A stretch of DNA of 39,776 nucleotides from Candidatus Aminicenantota bacterium (GTDB lineage Bacteria; Acidobacteriota; Aminicenantia; Aminicenantales; JAFGAV01), in the NCBI GenBank assembly GCA_016933515.1, contig JAFGAV010000097.1:1-39776 (forward strand), in the 5' to 3' direction. The translations under genes and the position numbers were made by a program. Numbering within the stretch: position 1 is the first letter of the stretch; the number at the start of each line of letters is the position of its first letter. Shown piece after piece: positions 33,831 through 39,776 of the stretch. The notes beneath the pieces are model-generated. The model did not search any database and was not told the origin of the DNA. It worked only from the letters and a program-made list of their open reading frames with translations.

Positions 33831-36695
33831 CTAAGGCTGCGCCCGGTAAACGTCGGCCTCGAAGCCGGATTCCTTGTTTTTCGCCCGGTAAAGGAGCGCG
33901 TCGGCTTGGGCCAGCACCGAGGCCAAAGAGGCCCCCGACCGACCGGGGACCGCAACCCCGCCGCAGGAGGTGCCGACGCGGATCGGAGTCCGACCCGCGT
34001 CCTCCGATCCCCGCCTCGAGGCGATGCGCTCACACACGGTCCTGACGGCGGCCGGATCGGCGCCCGGCAGAACCGCCAGAAACTCGTCTCCGCCGATGCG
34101 CCCCAGGAAATCCGTGTCGCGCAGACAGGACTGAATGTGACGGGCGGCCTCCCGGAGCGCTTCGTCGCCCGCGGCATGGCCGAATGTGTCGTTGACGCTT
34201 TTGAACCGGTCGAGGTCGATGAGGAGGCAGCCGATCTGGCGGTTTTCCCCTTTGGGCGGCGAGACTTCCGCCTCGGCCTTTTCCATGACGGCGCGGCGAT
34301 TGAGCAGCCCGGTCAGGGGATCGAAGGTCGCCAGAAAATTCAGCCGGCTGTTGGCCTGACGGAGATCCTCGGTGCGCCTGACAACGACCGCTTCGAGCTC
34401 CCGGTTTCTCCGGCGGATGATCGCCGTCCTCCAAAAATACGTGCCCACGGCTCCGGCGAGCAGCAGGACGACGGCCGCGGCGTTGAAGAGGGGGGTCCGC
34501 CAGAACGGAGGCCGGACGCGGATGGGAATGCGGACGACGGGGCCGGCGACGCCGGATTCATTGACCGCCTGGAGGGCCAGATGGAAGCGGCCCGGCGGCA
34601 TGTTCGTATAGCGGAGCTCGGACAGCCGGAGCGGGGGCGTCCATTCGTCCTCGAGATTTTCCATTCGCGCCCGGTAGAAGACCTTCGACCGGTCCCGAAA
34701 GGAGAGGAGGGCGATATGAAAGTTCAGGGTTCTTTGGTCCCATCCGAGGTCGAGGGAGCGGGGAAAAGGGATCGTGCCTCCGGCGAGGTCGACCGCCTCA
34801 AGACAGATGCCGGGAGGGACGAGGTTTTCCCGGGCGCGGCCGGGCGCATATTGGGTCAGGCCGCTGATGGTGCCCAGATAAACTCCGTTGCGGCCGTCGG
34901 AGTAAAACCCGTACTGGTTCATCTCCCAATTCGCCAACCCGTCTCCGGGGCTGAAGCATTCCACTTCGTCGTTGGGCTTGAAAAGAAAGGCGCCGCGGGC
35001 GGTGGCGACCCAGACGATCCCCTGGTCGTCTTCGCCGACGGCGAAGATGTGGCGGCTTTCGAGGCCCGGTTTTTGGTCGAGAATCGTCCACCGGCGGTCC
35101 CTCTCCAGACGGACAAGGGAGGAATCGGTCCCCAGCCACAGGCGGCCCTGAGAATCCTCAAAAACGGCGTTGGTGATGGGACCTTTTCTTAGAGGGGGTT
35201 GATCCCTGAGGGCCGCGAGGGAATCGCCGTCGCAAAAAAAGATCCGGTTGTCCATGACCGCCCACACGCCGCCGCGGCGGCGGACTGTGACATGCTGGCA
35301 GCGCAGGAAGTCTTCGCCTTCTTCCGTCCGGCTCCAGGCGCGCCACCGGCCCCGACGGTCGAGAGCGGCGAGCCCTCCTCGCGGGCCCTCGCCGCAGAAC
35401 CAGATCCGGCCTTCAAGATCCATGACCATATCCCAGGGAATGGAACTCGGGATCGGGGCGTCGGCGCCCGGGGCGCGGGAACGTTTCTCGCCGGGCCGTC
35501 GGCGGAGAACCGCCGTGTCGGTGAGGATCCAAAGCGTTCCGTCCGGCGCCCGGAAGGCCTTCCACACGAGCTCGTTGACCAGGCCGTCGGCCGAACTCAG
35601 GGTTTCCAGGACCTTCGGCTCGGGACGCACTCTGTAGTGGACGGCGCCCCGCAGCGTCCCCAGCCACAGGCTGTCGAGCGTATCGCCGGGGGCGATGCCG
35701 AAGACGCACGAATCGGGGAGTCCCTGGTCGGCCGTGTGATTATACACGGACGCCCGGCCGAGGAGCCTTGCCAGACCGCCGATGTCGGTCCCGATCCACA
35801 GGTTTCCCTCCCGGTCCTCCTCAGCGAAATTGACGATATTCGAAGGGAGGCCGTTTGAGGCGTCCCACTTCAGAAAATCGGAACGCTCGGGGCGCTTGAG
35901 ATACAGCCCGTTGCCGTTGGTGGCGACATAAAGAGTGCCCGAGCGGCCCACCGTCAGCCTGTAGACGGATTGGGCCGAAACGTCTTCCCGGAGGCGCCAG
36001 CGATTTTCCTGAAAAAGCCAGAGCCCTTCGGAGAAAGTCCCGAGCCAGAGCCCCTCGGCGGTGTCGGCCAGGACGCGGAAATCCTGTTTGTCCAGGCCGG
36101 GCGGCGCGGGAAGCGGGCGGGGCTCGGCGCCCGGCAAGAAAATCCATAGGCCCGCCTCGCCGCAGACGGCCAGACCGTCCTCGGCGGCCAGGACATCGTA
36201 CACGACCTTCTGCTCCGAATTCTCCCCGAGACCGATCCGCGAAAATGCCCCCTCCCGGCCAACGACGAGCCCCTCGTCCGTTCCGACGCAAAGACGGCCC
36301 TCCCCATCGAAGGCCAGGGCCCGGCAGCGGACATCGGCCACGAGCGGGTCCTTGATGTCACGGAACGAATCATTTTCATAGACGGACAGGCCGCCGGCGG
36401 TCGCGATCCAGATCTTCCCGTCCGGGCCGATGAGAAGCTCGTGGATGCGCTCGCTGGGAAGGTCTCCCTGCTGAACGAAGCTCGAAAACCCGAAACCGTT
36501 GTAACGGGCCAATCCCCCCAGGGTTCCGATCCAGAGGAAGCCGGTCTCGTCCTGGGCGAAGCAGGTGACCTGGGACTGGGGCAGACCTTCCCGGAGACCG
36601 AGGACTTCAAACGGCAGCACCTGTCCGAATGAGGCAACGGCCGGAAACAAGGCCGTAACAAGAAAAAACCTCAAAATCCGGAGCGATCGCTCCAT
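33831..36695 (-). CDS. two-component-propeller sensor diguanylate cyclase
   Basis: A 954-residue receptor. After a signal peptide (1-24), about 640 residues of regulator-propeller repeats (WIGTLGGLARYNG, WIATAGGLSVYEN, WLGTLRGAVHYR) form a periplasmic beta-propeller pair. A Y_Y_Y immunoglobulin-like domain lies near 665-730. One TM follows (about 734-757), then a coiled coil and a C-terminal GGDEF domain (791-954). The active motif GGDEF is intact at 868-872. R-D-T-D five residues before it is a product-inhibition I-site. The enzyme should make cyclic-di-GMP in response to an external ligand, perhaps a glycan. No receiver, kinase or HTH domain is present. Confidence 0.93.
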   Translation of the reverse strand: MERSLRILRFFLVTALFPAVASFGQVLPFEVLGLREGLPQSQVTCFAQDETGFLWIGTLGGLARYNGFGFSSFVQQGDLPSERIHELLIGPDGKIWIATAGGLSVYENDSFRDIKDPLVADVRCRALAFDGEGRLCVGTDEGLVVGREGAFSRIGLGENSEQKVVYDVLAAEDGLAVCGEAGLWIFLPGAEPRPLPAPPGLDKQDFRVLADTAEGLWLGTFSEGLWLFQENRWRLREDVSAQSVYRLTVGRSGTLYVATNGNGLYLKRPERSDFLKWDASNGLPSNIVNFAEEDREGNLWIGTDIGGLARLLGRASVYNHTADQGLPDSCVFGIAPGDTLDSLWLGTLRGAVHYRVRPEPKVLETLSSADGLVNELVWKAFRAPDGTLWILTDTAVLRRRPGEKRSRAPGADAPIPSSIPWDMVMDLEGRIWFCGEGPRGGLAALDRRGRWRAWSRTEEGEDFLRCQHVTVRRRGGVWAVMDNRIFFCDGDSLAALRDQPPLRKGPITNAVFEDSQGRLWLGTDSSLVRLERDRRWTILDQKPGLESRHIFAVGEDDQGIVWVATARGAFLFKPNDEVECFSPGDGLANWEMNQYGFYSDGRNGVYLGTISGLTQYAPGRARENLVPPGICLEAVDLAGGTIPFPRSLDLGWDQRTLNFHIALLSFRDRSKVFYRARMENLEDEWTPPLRLSELRYTNMPPGRFHLALQAVNESGVAGPVVRIPIRVRPPFWRTPLFNAAAVVLLLAGAVGTYFWRTAIIRRRNRELEAVVVRRTEDLRQANSRLNFLATFDPLTGLLNRRAVMEKAEAEVSPPKGENRQIGCLLIDLDRFKSVNDTFGHAAGDEALREAARHIQSCLRDTDFLGRIGGDEFLAVLPGADPAAVRTVCERIASRRGSEDAGRTPIRVGTSCGGVAVPGRSGASLASVLAQADALLYRAKNKESGFEADVYRAQP

Positions 36696-36716
36696 ATCTT
36701 GCCCCTCCCTCCGGCG

Positions 36717-36745
36717 AGTATAAAAAATGGCTCAGGGAGTGTCAA
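36717..36745 (-). promoter_or_regulatory. strong sigma-70-type promoter of the sensor cyclase
   Basis: Minus-strand TTGACA (36745-36740) and TATACT (36722-36717) are separated by 17 bp. A GGAGGGAGGGG ribosome-binding site lies just before the ATG. Initiation near 36710 gives a leader of about 15 nt. Confidence 0.85.
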
Positions 36746-36819
36746 TAAAATTCGCCTCGGTTCGCCTTGTCCGTCCCCGGCAGCCCGGTGAGGAGGATGT
36801 TCTTTTCCCCGCCGTCCAT
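36742..36819 (-). pseudogene. remnant of a P-loop NTPase N-terminus
   Basis: A 25-codon minus-strand frame starts MDGGEKNILLTGLPG, which matches the start of THEP1-type or other P-loop NTPases (KNILLTGLPGVGKT). The expected GKT is replaced by DKA and a stop follows within ten codons. The frame ends inside the sensor gene's -35 box. It looks like the truncated 5' end of a lost gene; chance similarity over about 10 residues cannot be excluded. Confidence 0.4.
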
Positions 36820-36921
36820 GTGACCTAAGATTTATTATATCGCTTCTCTCCTTCTCCTGCCCGGTCGGCAAACGGTCTGCTCTATGACGCATTGTGTGGT
36901 GAATTCCAGTCTGAGGGCCAA

Positions 36922-37075
36922 GGGTCTGGGGGAGGGTTGAGGTGCCTAAAGCGGTTTAACTCGGAATCGACGGGTTTCGACGCGCCAGCGAGCGTATCGC
37001 GAAGCCGACTGAGAAACCCGGAGATTCCGCGGCGTGAAAAACCGCGGCCGGGCGCCGAAGCCCTCCCCCGGGCCC
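36922..37075. repeat. 154-bp nested inverted repeat
   Basis: GGGTCTGGGGGAGGG (36922-36936) pairs with CCCTCCCCCGGGCCC (37061-37075) with a few mismatches. Inside are CGGGTTTC (36971-36978) with GAAACCCG (37013-37020), and CCGCGG at 37027-37032 with CCGCGG at 37042-37047. The arms could fold into a multi-branched structure. No gene is supported in 36820-37124, and the origin of the element is unknown. Confidence 0.5.
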
Positions 37076-37124
37076 AATGCTCACGCTGAAGGACCGCACA
37101 AAACGTCATGGAGCCCAAACGGTC

Positions 37125-37152
37125 TTGACTTTTTCCCCCGTCGGCCTAAAAA
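37125..37152 (+). promoter_or_regulatory. sigma-70-type promoter of the SHOCT gene
   Basis: TTGACT (37125-37130) is followed after 16 bp by TAAAAA (37147-37152), or after 17 bp by AAAAAT. Initiation near 37160 gives a leader of about 30 nt with an AAAGGA site. Confidence 0.5.
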
Positions 37153-37188
37153 TCGGATTGAGCTCTCGGTCTCAAAGGACATCCGCCC

Positions 37189-37629
37189 ATGGAAAACAAC
37201 ACCCCGTCCCCGGCAAGTCGACAACCGGGCAAAAAATCCGCCGCCGTCAGGCCGTCGCCGCTGACTTCGATCCTCGGGATCGTAGTGGGAGTCGTCGGCC
37301 TGATTTTCGGCATCGCCTTTGTCTCATCAACGTCAGGCGACTCGGAAGCGCAGGGGCCGATAAACATCTTCTTTCTCATCTGGTTCGGCGTCTGCATCGG
37401 CGGGATCATCTACAGCCTCGTCAACCTTTCGTCGTATTCCAAGTCCGAGAGGAGGAAAATCCCCGCCACCTCAATGGATGTCGTCACCATGATTACGGAC
37501 GATCCCGGACCGGAAAATCTCGATTTCGAGGCCAAGCTGCGCAAGCTCGAGGCTTTGAAAAGAGACCATCTCATCAGCGAAGACGAGTACGACCGAAAAA
37601 GAAGCGAGATCCTCGAAGACAAATGGTGA
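37189..37629 (+). CDS. small membrane protein with SHOCT domain
   Basis: A 146-residue protein. A basic N-terminus precedes TM1 (about 27-46) and TM2 (about 58-80). A cytoplasmic linker and a C-terminal SHOCT helical hairpin (about 116-143, KLRKLEALKRDHLISEDEYDRKRSEIL) follow. SHOCT is a short domain found at the ends of diverse proteins, thought to aid oligomerisation. No catalytic motif is visible. The ATG lies 10 bp after an AAAGGA site. It converges with hcp, 35 bp away. Confidence 0.75.
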   Translation: MENNTPSPASRQPGKKSAAVRPSPLTSILGIVVGVVGLIFGIAFVSSTSGDSEAQGPINIFFLIWFGVCIGGIIYSLVNLSSYSKSERRKIPATSMDVVTMITDDPGPENLDFEAKLRKLEALKRDHLISEDEYDRKRSEILEDKW

Positions 37630-37632
37630 TCC

Positions 37633-37653
37633 GGCGAAGGGGATGCCCTCGCC
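37633..37653. terminator. short hairpin between converging SHOCT and hcp genes
   Basis: GGCGA-a-GGG pairs with CCCTCGCC around a 4-nt loop, 8 bp with one bulge. The T-rich stretch 37658-37669 follows on the plus strand. It could end both transcripts. Confidence 0.4.
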
Positions 37654-37664
37654 GATCATTCCTT

Positions 37665-39314
37665 CTATTTTCCGGCCATCATGGCCGCGACATCCTCCTC
37701 GACCGAGCCGACAGGCTTGATGTCGAACCGCTTCACCAGGACGTCGGCCACACGGGGCGAAAGAAAGGCCGGCAGGGTCGGCCCCAGGCGGATCCCCTTG
37801 ACGCCCAGCGCCAGCAGGGCCAGCAGCACGGCGACGGCCTTTTGTTCGTACCACGCGATGTCGTAGGAGACGGGCAGCTCGTTGATGTCTTTCAGCCCGA
37901 ACGCCTCCTTGAGCGCCAGCGCGATCACCGCCAGGGAATACGAATCGTTGCACTGCCCCGCGTCCAGGACGCGGGGGATGCCGCCGATGTCGCCCAGCGC
38001 GAGCTTGTTGTAGCGGTATTTGGCGCATCCGGCCGTGAGGATCACCGTGTCCTTGGGCAGTTTTTCAGCCACTTCGGTGAAGTAGCGGCGCGACTGCTGC
38101 CGGCCGTCGCAGCCGGCCATGACCACGAAACGCTTGATCGCGCCCGACTTCACGGCCTCGATCACCTTGTCCTTGAGGGCGAGAACCTGGTGGTGGGCGA
38201 AGCCGCCGAAGATTTTTCCGGACTCGATCTCCCGGGGAGGCGGGCACCGCTTGGCCAAGTCAATGACCGGAGAAAAATCCTTCATCCCGCCTTCGGGCCT
38301 GTCGGCGATATGCCGGGCGCCCGGATAGCCGGCCACGCCGGTGGTGAACAGCCGGCTCAGATAGGTATTGTCCTTCTTCAGCGGGACCAGGCAGTTGGTG
38401 GTCAGAAGGATGGGGCCGTTGAAGGATTCGAACTCCGCATTCTGGCGCCACCACGAACCTCCGTAGTTGCCCGTGAAGTGGCCGTACTTCTTGAACGCCG
38501 GGTAGCAGTTCGCCGGCAGCATCTCCCCGTGGGTGTAAACATCCACGCCCGTCCCCTGCGTCTGCTTCAGCAGCTCTTCCATGTCTTTCAGGTCGTGCCC
38601 GGAAATGAGGATCCCGGGGTTTTTGCCGACGCCGATGTTGATCTCCGTGATTTCGGGATGGCCGAAGGCTTTCGTGTTGGCCTCATCCAGCAGGGCCATG
38701 GTCTTCACCGCCGTCTCCCCCGCTTTCATGACCAGACCGACCATGGCCTCGACCGAAAGATCCTTGGTCGTGGAGGCCAGGGCCTCCATCAGGAAACCGT
38801 AAATCTCGTCGCTTTCATGTCCCAGAACCGCCGCATGGTCGGCGTACGCCGCGATCCCCTTGCAGCCGATCGTCAACAGCTCCCGCAGGGAGCGGACATC
38901 CTCGTTCCGGGCCGCCGTGATGCGGATGTCGTCGGACTTCGCCTTGGTCGTGATTTCATCCCTGTTCTTCGGCGCCCAGACGGCGCAGTCGGGCAGGGGA
39001 CCGGCGATTTCGGCGCCCGCTTTTTCCCTGGCTTCATCCCTCACCTCGAGACCTTTCTCGATCCGTCGGACGATGGCTTCGTCGTCCCAGGCGGCATTGG
39101 TGATTGTCGTGAACAGGGCTTCGCAGACGAAACGGCCGGTTTTCCGATCCAGAGCCCCCCGTTCCTTGAGCTTTTCCCCATAGATGGCGATGCCTTTGCA
39201 GACATAGATCAGCAGGTCCTGGAGATCGGCCGTCTGTTCCGGTTTGCCGCATACGCCCTTGACCGTGCATCCCTGGTTTTTCGCGGTTTCCTGGCACTGA
39301 AAACAAAACATCAT
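37665..39314 (-). CDS. hcp: hybrid-cluster protein / hydroxylamine reductase
   Basis: Hcp reduces hydroxylamine and nitric oxide and is tied to nitrosative stress. The 549-residue protein has the N-terminal cluster motif C4-x2-C7-x8-C16-x5-C22 ([11 protein letters not shown] through GVCGK). Hybrid-cluster residues lie in [26 protein letters not shown] and [10 protein letters not shown]. The sequence is strikingly like the Desulfovibrio-type Hcp of strict anaerobes, unlike the enterobacterial form. Two ATGs (39314, 39311) stand after AAGGAG; the second gives better spacing and the known MFCFQ start. No hcr reductase gene is adjacent. Confidence 0.96.
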   Translation of the reverse strand: MMFCFQCQETAKNQGCTVKGVCGKPEQTADLQDLLIYVCKGIAIYGEKLKERGALDRKTGRFVCEALFTTITNAAWDDEAIVRRIEKGLEVRDEAREKAGAEIAGPLPDCAVWAPKNRDEITTKAKSDDIRITAARNEDVRSLRELLTIGCKGIAAYADHAAVLGHESDEIYGFLMEALASTTKDLSVEAMVGLVMKAGETAVKTMALLDEANTKAFGHPEITEINIGVGKNPGILISGHDLKDMEELLKQTQGTGVDVYTHGEMLPANCYPAFKKYGHFTGNYGGSWWRQNAEFESFNGPILLTTNCLVPLKKDNTYLSRLFTTGVAGYPGARHIADRPEGGMKDFSPVIDLAKRCPPPREIESGKIFGGFAHHQVLALKDKVIEAVKSGAIKRFVVMAGCDGRQQSRRYFTEVAEKLPKDTVILTAGCAKYRYNKLALGDIGGIPRVLDAGQCNDSYSLAVIALALKEAFGLKDINELPVSYDIAWYEQKAVAVLLALLALGVKGIRLGPTLPAFLSPRVADVLVKRFDIKPVGSVEEDVAAMMAGK

Positions 39315-39430
39315 CCGTTCTCCTTACTTTCGGTGTTTTCCGAGCGGCTCTCCAACGCCTTCTTGAGTTTCCTCATCGGATCCTTTGAATCATGAATCGA
39401 TCTGAAATCCGGCCCTTCCCCCGGAAACAT
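39311..39430 (-). CDS. candidate small ORF upstream of and coupled to hcp
   Basis: A 39-codon ORF ([18 protein letters not shown], then a charged helix-like [12 protein letters not shown] stretch) ends in TGA overlapping the hcp ATG as ATGA. No good ribosome-binding site precedes it. Reading the same frame upstream through one TGA (39457-39455) gives a hydrophobic run (LAATAVAAVVIM) like a membrane helix. It may therefore be a real small protein, or the tail of a longer membrane protein broken by a stop. No family is recognised. Confidence 0.35.
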   Translation of the reverse strand: MFPGEGPDFRSIHDSKDPMRKLKKALESRSENTESKENG

Positions 39431-39466
39431 GAGCGAATCGGCGGTCAAACCCTCTCACGAGAAGGC

Positions 39467-39495
39467 ATTATAGGTCATGATCACAACCGCGGCAA
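39467..39495 (-). promoter_or_regulatory. candidate promoter of hcp
   Basis: Minus-strand TTGCCG (39495-39490) and a perfect TATAAT (39472-39467) are separated by 17 bp. The spacer holds the near-palindrome GGTTGTGATCATGACC. Initiation near 39460 would include the small ORF in the hcp leader. The -10 box could be chance if the frame here was once coding. Confidence 0.55.
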
Positions 39496-39602
39496 CGGCC
39501 GTCGCGGCAAGAAGAACCTTCAGCCGGCAAGCCCTACATCATCCGCCAGACCATCACCCCCAGGACGGCGAGAAAGCGAAAACGGGCGACATGACCTTCC
39601 TT

Positions 39603-39631
39603 TTGCTTTCGGCCGACGCGTCGTGTATAAA
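39603..39631 (+). promoter_or_regulatory. sigma-70-type promoter, predicted leaderless
   Basis: TTGCTT (39603-39608) and TATAAA (39626-39631) are separated by 17 bp. The ATG of the next gene is 8 bp after the -10 box. AGGG lies in that gap but would be upstream of, or at, the start of transcription. Confidence 0.6.
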
Positions 39632-39639
39632 ATAGGGCG

Positions 39640-39776
39640 ATGATCGGGGCGATCGCGGGCGACATCATCGGGTCGGTGTATGGGGCAACGGCTCGGCCAT
39701 GCAAAAACGGGGCCGCGTCTCCACTTTCCACTTTTTTGAGCAGCCCGCGCCCCTCACCAGCCGTGCGTTCAGCGGC
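39640..39776 (+). CDS. ADP-ribosylglycohydrolase-like protein (5' end only)
   Basis: The first 14 codons read MIGAIAGDIIGSVY, the hallmark start of small ADP-ribosylglycohydrolase-family proteins (DraG/ARH-like), which remove ADP-ribose from proteins or nucleic acids. Beyond codon 14 the frame (GATARPCKNG...) no longer resembles the family, which should continue with Glu and later a F-x-D-D-T metal motif. A frameshift, sequence error or decay is possible. The window ends before the catalytic region, so the call rests on the N-terminus alone. Confidence 0.5.
   Translation, partial: MIGAIAGDIIGSVYGATARPCKNGAASPLSTFLSSPRPSPAVRSA

Noticed and set aside
39384..39399. FNR/HcpR-like palindrome TTGAATCATGAATCGA upstream of hcp
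   Set aside because: Spacing is 5-6-5 and half-sites do not match TTGAT-N4-ATCAA, so it is not a supported operator.

Overview
The window reads as chromosome of a GC-rich, diderm, probably anaerobic or facultative bacterium. Diderm traits are a long YidC with a periplasmic domain, a TolC-type channel, an outer-membrane beta-barrel protein, lipoprotein boxes and an O-antigen ligase-type protein. Anaerobic traits are a strict-anaerobe-type Hcp and pyruvate,phosphate dikinase. With CarD, an eight-gene ECF-sigma/MacAB-type operon and a two-component-propeller/GGDEF sensor, the set suggests an Acidobacteriota-like lineage, possibly Candidatus Aminicenantes. That placement is inference; no rRNA gene is present.

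Layout. (1) 1-7522, minus strand: rpmH-rnpA-yidD-yidC-jag-mnmE-mnmG-parA-parB, the classic origin-proximal order, with a strong promoter upstream of rpmH and a near-perfect parS between mnmG and parA. dnaA is not next to rpmH. (2) 7588-9866, plus strand: carD, a CNNM/CorC-type transporter and smpB. (3) 9846-11229, minus: hfq-pdxA, overlapping smpB tail to tail. (4) 11247-18471, minus: ECF sigma, zinc-finger anti-sigma, Spy-like protein, HlyD/MacA adaptor, ABC ATPase, MacB permease, TolC channel and SGNH lipoprotein, which looks like one stress-responsive export operon. (5) 18472-21417: gene-poor stretch with a DUF454 protein, a tiny membrane ORF, an outer-membrane beta-barrel gene with promoter and terminator, and several copies of a GGGGACACAATAC repeat. 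(6) 21418-24264: ppdK. (7) 24346-31863: a surface-glycan block (GT4 glycosyltransferase, polyprenyl-phosphate sugar transferase, O-antigen ligase-like protein) bracketed by two radical SAM genes. (8) 31864-33724: an intergenic region with a candidate small transcript, then a secreted metallo-beta-lactamase-fold protein and a PH-domain membrane protein. (9) 33831-37629: propeller/GGDEF sensor, a remnant of a P-loop NTPase, a 154-bp nested inverted repeat and a SHOCT protein. (10) 37665-39776: hcp with a possible small upstream ORF, and the start of an ADP-ribosylglycohydrolase-like gene cut by the window end.

Many sigma-70-like promoters (TTGACA/TATAAT-type, 16-18 bp spacing) can be read directly. 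In three of them the -10 box lies only 6-8 bp before the start codon and no Shine-Dalgarno is present, pointing to leaderless mRNAs. Other observations worth checking are a hairpin that pairs the ppdK ribosome-binding site, the repeat family around the beta-barrel gene, a methylthiotransferase-like enzyme lacking the TRAM domain, and the 13-codon ORF plus terminator ahead of the metallo-beta-lactamase gene.
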